Both the position numbers and the translations under genes were made by a program. A stretch of DNA of 64,000 bases from Pararge aegeria (Eukaryota; Arthropoda; Insecta; Lepidoptera; Nymphalidae): contig NC_053181.1 of the NCBI RefSeq assembly GCF_905163445.1, positions 8,990,001 through 9,054,000 of the forward strand, given 5' to 3'. The notes under the pieces were generated by a model, which ran no database searches, was not told the origin of the DNA, and saw only the letters and a list, made by a program, of their open reading frames with translations. Each line of letters opens with the position of its first letter. Position 1 is the first letter of the stretch. Positions 32,284 to 43,600 of the stretch are shown piece by piece.

Positions 32284-32498
32284 ACAACCTCCATGGCGCA
32301 ACGGTGCGCGCCGTGAATTTTTACAGGAGGTCCCGGCTTCGATTCCCGGCAGGGGCCATTTGGGAAATTATAATTTCTGAATTTTCTCTAGTCTGTACTC
32401 CGTAACAGATTAGTCCACTACCATCTTAGATTGCATCATCACTTACCACCAAGTGAGATTGCAGTCTAGGGCTAACTTGTAGAGGAATAAAAAAAAAA
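32284..32498 (+). mobile_element. SINE-B copy with head, middle deleted
   Basis: Head CAACCTCCATGGCGCAACGG and B-box-like GGCTTCGATTCCCGGC are present. The TAGTTACCAC body is missing. The 3' part follows: CCACTACCATCTTAGATTGC, ATCATCACTTACCACC, GATTGCAGTCTAGGGC, TAACTTGTAGAGG and an A run. Confidence 0.75.
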
Positions 32499-32624
32499 TT
32501 ATTTCATCAACGGGAACTTGTTATAGAGTATTTTTTTTGCATTGGTTACAATAGTTGACGCAACGTAGATCGGGGCCAAACGACGTGTACAGACCACATC
32601 TAGTGAGTCACTGGAAGCCGCTGG

Positions 32625-32705
32625 TAACAAACGGCCTAGTAAGTGGATTTTAGAACTCCCTACAAAAGACCTACGTCCAGCAGTGGACGTCAATCGGTTG
32701 AATTT
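32625..32705 (+). mobile_element. RTE-like LINE 3' end
   Basis: CTCCCTACAAAAGACCTACG, TCCAGCAGTGGACGTCAATC, GGTTGAATTTATGACAATAA. Same terminus as 23850-23896, with a decayed tail and almost no coding sequence. Confidence 0.55.
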
Positions 32706-32753
32706 ATGACAATAATGAAAATAGTATAAAAGTATTAGCTATCAGAATTTTTA

Positions 32754-33174
32754 GTGTACGCTGCGGGTGTACAATCTTTGAAGTGGACACCGCCCACCTT
32801 TTGGCATTATTCGGCAACCACTATTAAAGTGTCCAATCTATTTAATCACCTGAATCCTCAGAATAGTTACGCACTTATACACTGCGGCCTGCGGGGTTCA
32901 ATCTTCAGAGTAGCCGACGCGACGTTCGCTTTTCGGCATCTGTTAGTGGACGTTTCCAAAGCTCAGCAAAGTATTTGTAAGAACGAACTATACGCGCAAT
33001 ATTTTTCACATGTGCATGAGTCTTAATAGGTACTGCAGTTTCTTCGCTATACCATTATTGAAGTTACGTTTGTCGCAGTTCTAAGTAACCTTCTTTTCTA
33101 AAATACTGCTTTGCAGCAATCCTTATCACAATATAGCAATTCATATGAATTTATCTTTCTTTTGTACTGATTGA
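32754..33174. other. No recognisable gene or element
   Basis: A 90-codon frame begins at 32754 but shows no domain. Confidence 0.35.
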
Positions 33175-33490
33175 CGGACCAAGCCGATGGCCCACCATGG
33201 CATGATGGTTAGTGAAAAACTATCGCCCATAAATTCAAATTAAAAATTTCTTTATTTACTACTACTACCAGGGTTCCAAACGCGCCCTGTTCTAAGAAGA
33301 GCCCACAACAAACTTAGCCGGGTAAATTTTTCTTTTTTTATCTCTATCTCACAGTGAATTCATATTAAGCTATGAAGTTAGAGCAATTCACACCCAAGCT
33401 ATCGTTAAAGTTGTCCTTCACATTACAATAGGATTCTTCGGTAAGCTTACGTTTTATATAAACTTTGAACATATTGAGAGACATCTCATA
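33175..33490 (-). mobile_element. Jockey-like LINE 3' end with coding remnant
   Basis: 33243-33490 read on the minus strand: decayed end of the polyprotein (MSLNMFKVYIKRKL, then S-Y-NVKD-FNDS), a stop, GAATTGCTCTAACTTCATAG, CCCGGCTAAGTTTGTTGTGG, GGGCGCGTTTGGAACC and TAAAGAAATTT. The left 33175-33240 (GACCAAGCCGATGGCCCACC) is a separate short repeat also seen at 56715. The TTTGAC tail is missing. Confidence 0.58.
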
Positions 33491-33719
33491 TTTATTTATT
33501 TATTTAGCTATCTTATATTATAAAAACAGAAACACTTCGCAGGGTATGGCAAGAACACGTCCTGTAACGTGTCGCTATGTGAAATAGCACTTGCTTTAAG
33601 GCTTCCCGAAAAAACGTCGATATTATTGACAATATTCTGCTTTTTGACAATAATATTGCCTGTGTGTGAGTGTGTGTATTGAAGAATCTTATTTTATTTA
33701 TTAGGTCCACCAAAATAAC

Positions 33720-34729
33720 ATGTAATATTATAATTTATGGATAAAACTACCCTTAGGTTACTAATGACACATAATTCTACTTATAAGTAGTCACAGCATG
33801 CACTGGTAAGTACGTCCGATAATTAATATAGTAAAAGAATTTAAATACCTCGGAATACAGAAGAATTAAAGTATTGGTCAAAAATATTGTCGATATTAAT
33901 TGTGTCATTAATTCTATTTTTTATAATGTTATGGAAGCCAGGGCAGCCTGCCACAAGTACATGTAGTAATACTAGTAACCTACTAGGATGGCCCTAATTT
34001 CGATGTATTATGTTTCAACTGTACGAAAGAAATTATTATTGATTTTTCGAAAAAAAAAAAAAAAAAGTTAGCGCATACCTTAGACCGCAGAGTGGCAATA
34101 TCTAAAAAGTTTTGAAGAAACACTGAATTTTTCAAAACGTTAGCTTTTACTTCTGGCTTTAAAGTTCATTTTGGGTTTACCGTATTAATATGTACCTAAA
34201 TATCAGTGTCGTTAATGAGATAAACAATGAAATTAACATTTATATTAATCAAATTTTGCAATAAAATGCATACCGTAAATAAATATTGTAAATAGCGCCT
34301 TACTAATTACTTCTCCCGCAACAATATACAGAGCAATATAAAGTGTTCCAAAATTTCACACAATCATCCATTGTTACTCAGGTTCTCGATAAAATATATA
34401 TTTATCGGAGAAAAAGCTCAGTCATTTCCTTTTGTGGTTTTATTATAACAATCATTAGGTATATGAGGGATAATACGGGGAGAAATTAACCACATGAAAA
34501 GTTCAAATGTAAATGCGCCACTCGTTTTGTGTTATCTTAAATTGGGTAGGTACATTCTGTGGGTAACACGTACGCTCCGCGAATGGAATTTTTATTAGGT
34601 AAATGTCATGGCTAAAATATTAACTAGGAAACATTTTTCTTAAGCTTATATTCAAGGTTCATTTTCAAAATGTTATAAAAGATTACTTGTTTGGAGACAT
34701 AATGTTAAATAGGGCCCTAATAAAATGGT
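33720..34729. other. No recognisable gene; long A run
   Basis: 34050-34066 is an uninterrupted A run of about 17, possibly a retroposon tail, but no body is recognisable upstream. Confidence 0.4.
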
Positions 34730-34960
34730 AAAGTGATGTCTTACGTTACGGGCGCCGGAATAAATCCCAAGCAAACGAGGGATCTTAGAGTAACTCCCGA
34801 GCGTAGCGACGGGATTTTATCTAGAATCCTGAGTGTAGCTAGGGGCGCCCAAAACGAAGGCAGGCTTAATCCTGAGTTGTATACTCTACTTTTCACACCT
34901 CACGAGACAATAAAATTACGTTTTCACACCAGGGTGTGAAAGTGACCCGGACGCCATCAC
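34730..34960. repeat. Unclassified GC-richer repeat
   Basis: ACGGGCGCCGGAATAAATCC, CAAGCAAACGAGGGATC, TAACTCCCGAGCGTAGCGAC and a palindromic TTTTCACACC/AGGGTGTGAAA at 34890-34942. The GAGCGWAGCGA style recurs in lepidopteran repeats I remember, but I cannot name the class. The 68-codon frame over it is unsupported. Confidence 0.3.
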
Positions 34961-35124
34961 AAGTTATAGCGGGATAGCTATATTAGATTTAGATTGGTTG
35001 TTGAGACCTAACCTTTCAATACTAGGATATGTAATGAGGCATCGGCGAGCGAGTAGTATGGAAAAACGTTTGGGCAAGAAACCTAAGCTGTATGGCTATG
35101 TACAGTTTTACACCAACAGTATGA

Positions 35125-35305
35125 ATCATCATCATCTTTATCAACCCATTACCGGTCCATTACACAGCATAGATCTCCCGCCCAGAATGTGAATGGTTTA
35201 GGCTGTAGTCTTTAACGATGGTCAAGTTCGAATTTGTGGACTTCACATACCATTGAGAAAATTATTGAGAACTCTGTAGCCTGTAGGTTTCCGTACGATG
35301 ACGAT
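35125..35305 (-). mobile_element. SINE-C 3' half
   Basis: Starts with inverted (GAT)n (AATCATCATCATC), then CAACCCATTACCGGTCC, CCGCCCAGAATGTGAATGG, TTTAGGCTGTAGTC, TTGTGGACTTCACATACC, ATTGAGAACTCTGTAGCC and TGTAGGTTTCCGTACGATG. The head is missing. Confidence 0.6.
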
Positions 35306-35349
35306 AAATTACACCACGAAAAAGAAATAAAAGGTAATATGTTTATTTA

Positions 35350-35395
35350 TACCCGACTACGGAAATGCATGAAGATATATATCCGTAGTCGGGTA
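35350..35395. repeat. 14-bp perfect hairpin
   Basis: TACCCGACTACGGA (35350-35363) pairs with TCCGTAGTCGGGTA (35382-35395) across an 18-nt loop. Confidence 0.7.
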
Positions 35396-35810
35396 AAAGG
35401 GCTGAAAAAGCAAAATATTAGGGCTTGCTTAATCCTTTACAGTTTCTTTGTAAATAGGTTTGGCTTTATATAATCGAAAAGACTTTTTAAATTTTTTATG
35501 TGGTTTGTTAAAATTAACCGCCCTTAGCTTAGAAATGTAAATGTTTCTACCACTCATTTTGCTATCTGGAAATACATCCCTTTAATAATACGTGCGCCTT
35601 GGGAATGAAGTTTTTATTATGCAATGTCATGCCTAAAATTAATATAAACGAGGTTTCGTGAGAATTTTTTATTATACTTTCTCTTAGAGTGCTATATGAC
35701 AATTAATAATTACTTAAACCGACTTTGACTCTGAAATAATGACTAACACACTAACTATTCGGAAGACGACGTCCACGCATAACCACTGATATCGCCAAAC
35801 CCCGTTATTT

Positions 35811-36052
35811 GCCGATTGGCGCAGTGGGCAGCGACCCTGCTTCTGAGTCCAAGGCCGTGGGTTCAATTCCCAAAACTGGAAAATGTTTGTGCGATGAACA
35901 TGTATGTTTTTCAGTGTCTGGGTGTTTATCAGTTTATTATGTATATTATTCGTAGAACTATTCATCATTCATCTTAGTATCCATAACACAAGCTACTTTT
36001 GAGCTAGATGGCGATGTGTGTCTTGTTGTGGTATATTAATTTGTTTATTTAT
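35811..36052 (+). mobile_element. SINE-A copy
   Basis: Head GCCGATTGGCGCAGTGGGCA, B-box-like GGGTTCAATTCCCAAAAC, TTCAGTGTCTGGGTGTTTATC, CATCATTCATCTTAGTATCC and GATGGCGATGTGTGTCTTG. Its tail runs directly into the poly-T end of the inverted SINE-B at 36056. Confidence 0.85.
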
Positions 36053-36055
36053 AGA

Positions 36056-36345
36056 TTTTTTTTTATTTCTCTACAAGTTAGTTCTTGACTACAATCTCAA
36101 CTTCTTGGTAATTAAAAATACAGTCTAAGATTATAACTGGCTAACCTGGTAGGGGTTTTGCCGTTACAATCCTAATCTGTTTCTACGCATCATCTTACCC
36201 GAATGCTTAAACGTTCAGCAGCACGTCTTTGTTACCTTCCTTCGTTTGGTAACTAGCCACAGGTAAAGCCAGAAAAATGACAAATAATAAATTCCCAAAT
36301 GCTCCTGCGGGTGGTCGAACTCACCATTGCGTCATGGAGGTTGCA
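36056..36345 (-). mobile_element. SINE-B copy, nearly complete
   Basis: Minus strand. Left: poly-T, CTACAAGTTAGTTCTTGAC, TACAATCTC. Middle: CTAACCTGGTAGGGG, CTGTTTCTACGCATC, CAGCAGCACGTCTTTG, GGTAACTAGCCACAGG. Right: head region GTCGAACTCACCATTGCG and CATGGAGGTTG. One of the most complete SINE-B copies in the window. Confidence 0.75.
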
Positions 36346-37225
36346 AAGATAAGTAACTTTTGAACCCCCCTTTTTATGCCCCAACATGGTTTGGCGGGCT
36401 TTTGTGATAATTGGCATATGCTAGTGATAAAAATCATAATGTTTTAGAATAGCTACGAGTCGCAACTACAGTAACGTTTACCAAAATGAAATATTTGACG
36501 TCACCAATTCGTGATAAGGAACCATATAGGTAAAAGTTATCACTCATTCACGTTTTTCCGACGTATTACATCACCTCGCGAGTGGCGAGTATAATATTAT
36601 CTACCTATTGAGCACCTGTTATTTTTTGTTTTAAACTTTGAATATATAATGCTCAAACATTGTAATATTTTCATATAAAATAATGCCTCTCTTTAAAATT
36701 AAATTCTAAGGAATGAAAAAGTGTATGAATTTTCCAAATGTACAATTAATGTCATCTTATCTTAAAAACTTACCCAATCTTTAACTATATCTACATTAAT
36801 AAAAGCGAAAGTTCACTGACTCATTTAATAAACACGAACTCTTAAAACCACTTAACGTATGAAGCAATAACATAGAATTAATAAATTTAAAGGCTCGAAA
36901 AAAAACTTTTTTGTTCAACAATATCTGTTCTATTAACAAAAAAGTATTTAAGGATAGGTACAGCGCACGCTCCCCAATTTGGTACACGAGCACTCGCGTG
37001 GGTACGTACCCCATATTGGTTTGCATTTCACACAGATAAATTATTAAAAAATAATAACTTATAATGAGTAACATTACTTAAAAAAAATACTTAGCTGATA
37101 AAAATTTGTTTAAAATTACAGAAATATATTGATTTTTTCTCCCTCTTTAAATTCAAAACAGTTTTTCAGAGAACTATCTGCGTTTTTAGAATAAAAAACT
37201 GTTTTTAGAAAAAAAAGCCATAACA
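36346..37225. other. No clear gene; possible Helitron start
   Basis: 36793-36850 (ACATTAATAAAAGCGAAAG, TTCACTGACTC, AACCACTTAACG) resembles the 5' end of some lepidopteran Helitrons, but no 3' end is found. The rest is unrecognised. Confidence 0.35.
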
Positions 37226-37416
37226 AAAATGTAATGATCATCGTACGATTAATAGTTTCGGAGATATACGTCAATAAACATATATACAACCATAAAAAAG
37301 TTGAATATGTATTTGGAATCCTTAATAGATGTGAAAATATAACGCAGTTCCAATAATATTATATACCGGTCAAATCGTTAAACTCTTTTTATGTCGGTTA
37401 ATTCTTGTCCTGTTCC
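37226..37416 (+). repeat. Dispersed repeat, pair with 53738
   Basis: Shares with 53738-53928 a colinear block of about 190 bp: ACGATTAATAGTTTCGGAGA, ATACGTCAATAAACATATA, TTTGGAATCCT, ATATAACGCAGTTCCAATAA and GTCAAATCGTT-AACTCTTTTT. Orientation is the same. No coding frame is kept. Class unknown. Confidence 0.72.
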
Positions 37417-37653
37417 AATATCATCATTATCATCTTGATCCGCACCCGAGTCATGGGGGTATTTGGTTATATTTTCCGATTTTAATAACTGCCATCATTG
37501 ATCAATGTCTCATACGGCCATTTTTCTGGAAAACAGTCTTAGGAGAGACGCTGTATTCCATTTTTATCCAAACAAATAAACAAAACAATTGCATTAAGTT
37601 ATATTATGAATAAAAATAAATAAATAAATATAAAAAAAACAAATTAAGATAAT

Positions 37654-37727
37654 GAAGTTTTTAGTAGAATTTAAAGTTAATTAACAGTAACCACTGTTTA
37701 TTAACTTTAAGTGCTACTAAAAACTTC
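37654..37727. repeat. 35-bp-arm hairpin
   Basis: 37654-37688 (GAAGTTTTTAGTAG...) and 37693-37727 (...CTACTAAAAACTTC) are inverted copies at 32 of 35 positions with a 4-nt loop. Likely a small palindromic MITE or its scar. Confidence 0.75.
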
Positions 37728-39379
37728 CGAGATCGCAAGCACTGGGTAATATTATGTACCCCAAGGAACTTCAAAGGCTCAATGCGTAGACGACTAGACC
37801 GTCCCATCACCGGCAAGTCGCTTAAAGTACAGATTAATTATTTAGTGAGGCATAGGCTCTCAGTTTCATTCAAAATCCATATTTCTTTACAGACTATCAT
37901 AGTCATAATTTAAGCTATTCTGTATACTTAAATGAAGTGTTGTACCTTAATATTAGGCCAACTATCTCCCAATCTTCGTGCCGGAAGTAAATTTAAAGAT
38001 TTGTTTACAGCGTAAGGCGAAATGCGTAAGTCAAGAACAAACCAAAAACGCCACGGTAATGAGTGTAAACATAGAAAAGTTTTAATTAAACGAAAGTATA
38101 AGTTGCCCCGAAATGAGCAGTTATAATAACGTACTCAAACTAAAGCGATTTAATTAATGGTTCGCCGCTTGTTGTCTTCAACGTAATTGTACGACTTAAG
38201 CGAGAAACTTAATAGTTCTTACACTTGCTCCACTAAATGTTTTGCCACACGTATAGTGAGCCTATCTTAATATGGTATACGTCATGTCATGTAAAAATAA
38301 CGCTGACGGACGTCGAATACGTGATTATTGATTTTTGAACGTGTAAATGAGTAGGTATATATTATGGCCACACGTTTAAGCTACTGTTACTCGTGACTTC
38401 ATCCTTAATACATTTTTGATTTCCTATAAAATTGAAATTACCCTGGGATAGTCGACTCTTATCTCAGGCTGCAGTTAAATGCTTAACCTCAAAACCGGTG
38501 TCACAGCTTATGTGTTATCAGTTCACACTCTCAAATTCATGGTATCTGATTTATAAAAGCGAAGTTTAAAAAAACTTCATACAAAATTAATGTTAGATAG
38601 ACTGTTATTTTTATATAATATACAAGTAGATTATGTCACACCTAAGGTAAATGAATATCCGTCAATTGGTCAAGATGTTTTTTTTCCTTTCAAGAAATGT
38701 TTTCAGTACAAGAACAATTCAATTTGACTTGACGTTTGAAAAGTGCTTATTAAATAGGCCTACTTGAAATAAATGAATTAAAAAAAAAACAAGAACAACC
38801 TGGAGTAAGTGAATTAAAGCTGTGCTTTAGAGAGTAGCACATTGAGTGACGGTTTCGGTTAACTGAATATCGGCAAGAGTTCGGCTCTAAAAATCCTATT
38901 AACAGGAGCTCTGTGATTTTCCGTTAACACTCCTTTTACTTTACGTGACTAATACTATTACATGTTTCGTAACTTGAATATCTAGACCTATTTTGCTTTT
39001 GTGAGACATTGGTTGCGGTTACATACTAATATTGCACTCTACAACTCTAAACCGCTAAGGGATTTGGTGTTCCAATACATAATGTGATCAGCTGATGTTA
39101 ATTAATGATGCATGTTATAGGGTGGATAAATTAGGAGGTAAAGGTCGCGTCACTCGAAAAATACCTGCTACGATCGAACTTCGCAGTTGTCAATTTATAC
39201 AATTGCATGCGAAAAAGTGCTATTTTTTTGATAATGAATATTTTATTAGTATGAAATGCACATTAAACTAACGTAATATAATAAAAAAACACAATACTGA
39301 ACCCATTTTGCCTCGAAACGGGAAATTGGCAGTACCAACCCCCATGCCTCGGAGAGCACGCTAAGCCGTCGGTCTGGTT
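37728..39379. other. No recognisable gene; one LINE tail
   Basis: 38725-38785 (ACGTTTGAAAAGTGCTTATT, TAGGCCTACTTGAAATAAATG plus A run) is the plus-strand 3' end of the LINE type at 59170. The rest is unrecognised. Confidence 0.45.
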
Positions 39380-39530
39380 ATCACTAACTTGCGACGATAG
39401 TCGTTAGAAGACTCCGACCCGCATTGGAGCAGCGTGGTGTGTCTATGCTCTTAAACCATCTATCCTATGAGAGAAGACGCCTGTGTGTCTAGCAGTTAGA
39501 CGATATTCGGCTGCGGATGTTAAAGTTAAT
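39380..39530 (+). mobile_element. SINE/LINE 3' scrap
   Basis: GACTCCGACCCGCATTGGAG, CAGCGTGGTGTGTCTATGC, TCTTAAACC, CTATGAGAGAAGACGCCTGT, CTAGCAGTTAGACG. This order is typical of a lepidopteran LINE/SINE 3' region. Diverged. Confidence 0.42.
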
Positions 39531-39559
39531 AATATAAATTCAAAAATTATAAAAACCTT

Positions 39560-39790
39560 CGACCGAGTATATTGACAAATATACAAAAAATATTCAGTAG
39601 ACTAAACAAGACCTTTATTTGATACCCATATTAAGGGAGTAGTGATTAATGAACGGCGGCAATTTTGGACCGATTTTCATTACACATAGCTAAGACCACT
39701 TCCGACTAATTCACCTTTCAAACAAAAAAAACAAAATAAAAATCCGTTTATCAATTCGGGAATCTTTGAAGATGCCGCGCAGTTTAGATA
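39560..39790 (+). repeat. Repeat-D copy
   Basis: AGACCTTTATTTGATACCC, ATATTAAGGGAGTAGTG, GGACCGATTTTCATTACAC, ATAGCTAAGACCACTTCC, GACTAATTCACCTTTC, then AATTCGGGAATC. The GTCGGGGG end is lost. Confidence 0.5.
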
Positions 39791-39899
39791 TGTTAAGCTT
39801 CAAGTGCAATAACGTCAGGTGCAGTTAAATCGCTTTGAAGTGAAGTCTTGGTGCCTCCCCCGAAAACAACTAAAGCTAAAGACAATCGAAGGAATATAG

Positions 39900-40112
39900 C
39901 CCGAGTCTGCGTTAGCGTACACATTAACGATTAATCATAGCCGAATTGAGCCTTGGGACTTGCCGACACGCTTGGGCGACACTATGGGGCGGTTCAGACA
40001 GAAGGGAAACAATCCTCACGCATGCCGCAATTCACGAAGCTCGACTGAGTGCGAGCATGCCCGAGCAGACTGTCGACATACAATATTCAATTTTAGGCTA
40101 TGGTAATACCTA
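39900..40112. other. GC-rich patch, unexplained
   Basis: Contains TTGCCGACACGCTTGGGCG, CACTATGGGGCGGTTCAG and CATGCCGCAATTCACG, clearly GC-richer than the flanks. One plus frame without an ATG near its start stays open from about 39929 to the stop at 40109-40111. No domain recognised. Could be an old exon, a regulatory element or a foreign TE piece. Confidence 0.22.
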
Positions 40113-40130
40113 AGTTTCTATTTATAGTAT

Positions 40131-40312
40131 GCTAGCTGTTGCCCGTGTTCTTCGTTCGCTTTAATGTAGGTTTCCTACAAATCCTGGGATAAAATGTAGC
40201 CTATGTTACTCTCCGTCCTTTCAACTAAATCTGTGCCAAAAACTAAGTTTATTGTTTGCTTAGTTAGGCCGTGGAGGTTGGTCAAACAAACAAACACACA
40301 TTGACATACATA
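40131..40312 (-). mobile_element. Helitron copy
   Basis: Left end GCTAGCTGTTGCCCGTGTTC (inverted 3' terminus), then CTATGTTACTCTCCGTCC, TTTCAACTAAATCTGTGCC, GTTTATTGTTTGC, AACAAACAAACACACA. Parallel to the copy at 14744. The 5' terminal sequence is not clear. Confidence 0.6.
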
Positions 40313-41069
40313 CAATTGGTTTGCTTGGGCATTTTTCTGTTCTGTCCGAAGGTAGGTGAGCTAAGGTGGGTTTGAATTTGCCTTATTTTTATTTTTTAAT
40401 TTCATAAATGTAAGTATAAGTTGTCGAGACATCTGTAAAAAGTATCAGAATTAAAGTAAAATACAAAGAATTTTTGAAGAATATATTTTTGGTCCGTTCT
40501 TATTTCCATCTGTAAGTTGAATCATCATCGAGATCTGACTCGATTGTTCACTGGCCTTCAACTGTAACATTTACATTGAATGCATATGTGTTCCAGACTC
40601 CAGTGTGAATCTCGCTTAAGGCGTACCTATAGTTGTTCATATTGCGAGAATTTTTATCTTTTGGACGCTACGGCTGGAATAACTAAGACATAAAGAACTA
40701 GACTTTGCCCATTGTACGTCGTGCATCTTCAAACAAAAAAAAATCTTTGTAGAAAAGCTTTCAGGGATGAATTGTTGCTGTTGTTTCTCATGTCACCACT
40801 TCGCAAGGCTAAATGTTGGACGTATATGAGTGCGGGTGGGTACGTACCTACTATGTTTAGTAGATTTGCTGTGACACTATTGTTACTTTAAGGTAGTTGT
40901 GGGCCAGGAAATATGACCTCGCGTTGCAAGAAAGAAACTTTTTTCTGGAAAGAATTATTTTTAATAGATACTCGAGTCAGGCTGTCTCACTTTCTTAGTT
41001 AGATCCCCAGCACGCTCCTTTAACTTTTCAGAGCTATATAATGTTTTAAGCAATTATATATCATTTGTA

Positions 41070-41213
41070 TCACAGTGAAGGAAACCATTGTTTTCCAAAA
41101 TGTTTTGAAAGGGTTCTGAATTCTACAAATCCGCAGTGGCCAGCTTGATGTTCTACGGCGTAAGCTCTTCTCTTTCTTCACATGCCCTGTATTGGGCGTA
41201 GTTAAATAATGTT
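41070..41213 (+). mobile_element. SINE-C 3' half, old copy
   Basis: CAGTGAAGGAAACCATTG, AATCCGCAGTGGCCAGC, GTTCTACGGCGTAAGC, TCTTCTCTTTCTTCACATGC and TGGGCGTAGTTAAATAATG follow the SINE-C order with many changes. Confidence 0.45.
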
Positions 41214-41386
41214 AGTGTTTTTTGTATACGTACAGTGAAACAATTGTACAACTAGTGATTATTAAATTGTGACATTTGTCGTTATTGGCAGAATGTAGGT
41301 ACAATAGGCTCGAGATGTTTACATATTTTAGGCGATAACATTTAAGCATTGAAATATATTAAGGCCGAATACGTATTTATTTTTTG

Positions 41387-41668
41387 GACGGCTGAGTAGC
41401 GCAGTGGGCAGCGATCCTGCTTTCAGAGTCCAAGACCGTGGATTCGATTCCCACAACTGGAAAATGTTTGTGTGATGAACATGAATATTTTTCAGTGTCT
41501 GGGTGTTTATCGTTAGGTATATTACAAGTATTTATATCTATTATTCATAAAAATATACATCATACATCGTAGTATCCATAACACAAGCTACGCTAACTTT
41601 GGGGCTAGATGGCGATATGCGTATTGTCGTAGTTAGTATATTTACGTATTATTATTTATTTATTATTA
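41387..41668 (+). mobile_element. SINE-A copy
   Basis: Head GACGGCTGAGTAGCGCAGTG, B-box-like GGATTCGATTCCCACAAC, TTCAGTGTCTGGGTGTTTATC, CATCATACATCGTAGTATCC, TTGGGGCTAGATGGCG and a (TTA/TTTA)n tail. Near full length. Confidence 0.87.
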
Positions 41669-42401
41669 ATATGGTACTATCGCCATTAAATGTTTTATTT
41701 CTATTGACCAACATTGCGATTGTCATATTTTCACAGTTATTTTGTTTTGTTTTGTAAGTTACAGATTGTGACTGAAACTAAAATTAAACTTATGTTTGAC
41801 TAACTGAAACTGAACTTATTTTTTTAAAATTACCAAATTTAACTCAGAGAATACGTGCTACTTAAGAATAGTGATAGACAAACAATAAAAAAATAAAATA
41901 AAATAAACCCAACCCAATACGTAGGAGTAGGATACAACCTCAAGAAAACGGAATATTTTTAAAATAGATTCAAATCATTAAAACAAGTTTCAAATTCGGT
42001 CGTAACCATTTTTGTGTAATCATTTACTTGCAATATTTTCTTAAGTAAATATTAAAAATATTCTTTGTGATTTTTAAGTAGGTGAAGCCTAACGCTTTTA
42101 TTACCAGCAAATATTGATTGCCGTCATGTCCGAACTGATATTTCCCTTAGGATTGATAATAATTAACGAATGTTATTTGACTGCGTAGCGATTGTTATGA
42201 AAAGATAAAATAAATTATTTTATCTGAATAATTAAGTTATAATTAAAATAGCATGCTCGCCTATAGTAATAAGGCTCCGTACCATCGCATTGCTTTAGAA
42301 CTTACTGAGCTACACTTGTCGCAGAAAAGTAAGTAAATCCTTACTACTAGTAAGGATTTCCATATTTTTAAGATCTTGTGCCGAATTACTCCTGAAATAC
42401 C

Positions 42402-42561
42402 CCCTGGGCCAGTGGCGTGCGCTGAGTTTCTTACCAGGGTATGCATAAGGTAGGAAAATTGCATAAATTGGCAAAAATCCTCCTCCTATACGAGTTATAT
42501 ATCAATTTTAGGGTAAGCAGTGCTTTTTAGCAAGTATGAAGTGCACGCCACTGCCCTAGGC
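42402..42561. mobile_element. hAT-like MITE with target duplication
   Basis: CAGTGGCGTGC at 42410 and GCACGCCACTG ending at 42553 are perfect 11-bp inverted ends of a 144-bp element. It is flanked by CCCTGGGC (42402-42409) and CCCTAGGC (42554-42561), an 8-bp target duplication with one difference. ACCAGGGTATGCATAAGG inside matches, inverted, the element at 31902. No transposase. Confidence 0.72.
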
Positions 42562-42666
42562 ACACTAATGCGGTATTTAAGCAAGAATTTTGATTAAGTT
42601 ACCTAAAAAAGCGACTTTCAAAATAAGTGTAATTTCAACTTAAAACGTTTTCCGTACCACACATGC

Positions 42667-42818
42667 TTTATCGACCAAAGGTTGTCTGAAGGAGATCGCT
42701 TAAAGCGATAAGGGCCCCTTTGCGCATACCTATATATTTATTTACCTTTTGTTTTGTTTAATTTGTGTGTTTTTTTTCTGTATGTGCAATAAAGACTTTT
42801 TCTCTATCTATCAAAAAA
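42667..42818 (+). mobile_element. LINE 3' terminus, AGAGATCGCT family
   Basis: CAAAGGTTGTCTGAAGGAG, ATCGCTTAAAGCGATAAGG, then a T-rich stretch, GTATGTGCAATAAAGAC and a CTCTATCTATC tail. Confidence 0.55.
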
Positions 42819-43600
42819 CCAATTAATAAATATGTTCTACAACCTTTTTAGTCGGTGCAAGTAAAACATGAATTACTATATATTGTAGAACGTTCTCTAT
42901 TATATTCACTAGTTATTTTCACTAGTGAGTTTTTTAGTGAGTAGGTTTGTAATGTTGTTAGTTATAATAGCTAAATGTCAAATATACATCACTTTACAGA
43001 ATATTGCTTCTCCCGATGCAGACGAGTTTATTTTTGAGAAGTTTTCTTGTTAATTGACCATCAGCCCCTTTTGTGGCAAACATAAATTTCTTAGCATCCA
43101 CAAAAAAGCAATCGAGTCATAATCCATAATATACTTATTATTATGTTTTCTGGTGGCCATCCGTGGTTTACGTCATCATTTTCAGTTGACCTTATGGCGG
43201 GAAAGCTTATGGTCAAGTAACCTACTATAAAAAATATCTAAATCGCTATGAGTGGTGCCTATAATAAGTAACGGTATCCCTCAATTTTTCTTCGATCCCG
43301 CCCATATAGATCCAATTATGATGACAATGGGACCACTTTGGGAGTATACAGCTACAAAACAAAAACCAAATCGGTGAAGAAGGAGTTCTGATGTAATGAA
43401 AAACTTAAAAAAAACTAATTGAGCACCTTCTTCTTATTACGGTTAAAAAAACCTCTGATGGGTTTTATCCATAAGTTTTAAGAACATCTAACTGATCACA
43501 TTGTTGATTATATGTAAGTTTAAAAAACTCGAGATGAATAGAATATTCTTTAAAGTAAGTAGGTAGGGCTAATGTTAAATGTTCTTATGTATCTTAGTAC
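42819..43600. other. No recognisable gene or element
   Basis: A short foldback CACTAGTTATTTTCACTAGTG lies near 42907. Otherwise nothing recognised. Confidence 0.4.

Noticed and set aside
39929..40111. Exon in a GC-rich open stretch
   Set aside because: Open for about 60 codons but no start in the first part, no clear acceptor or donor and no recognised protein. Kept only as an unexplained patch.
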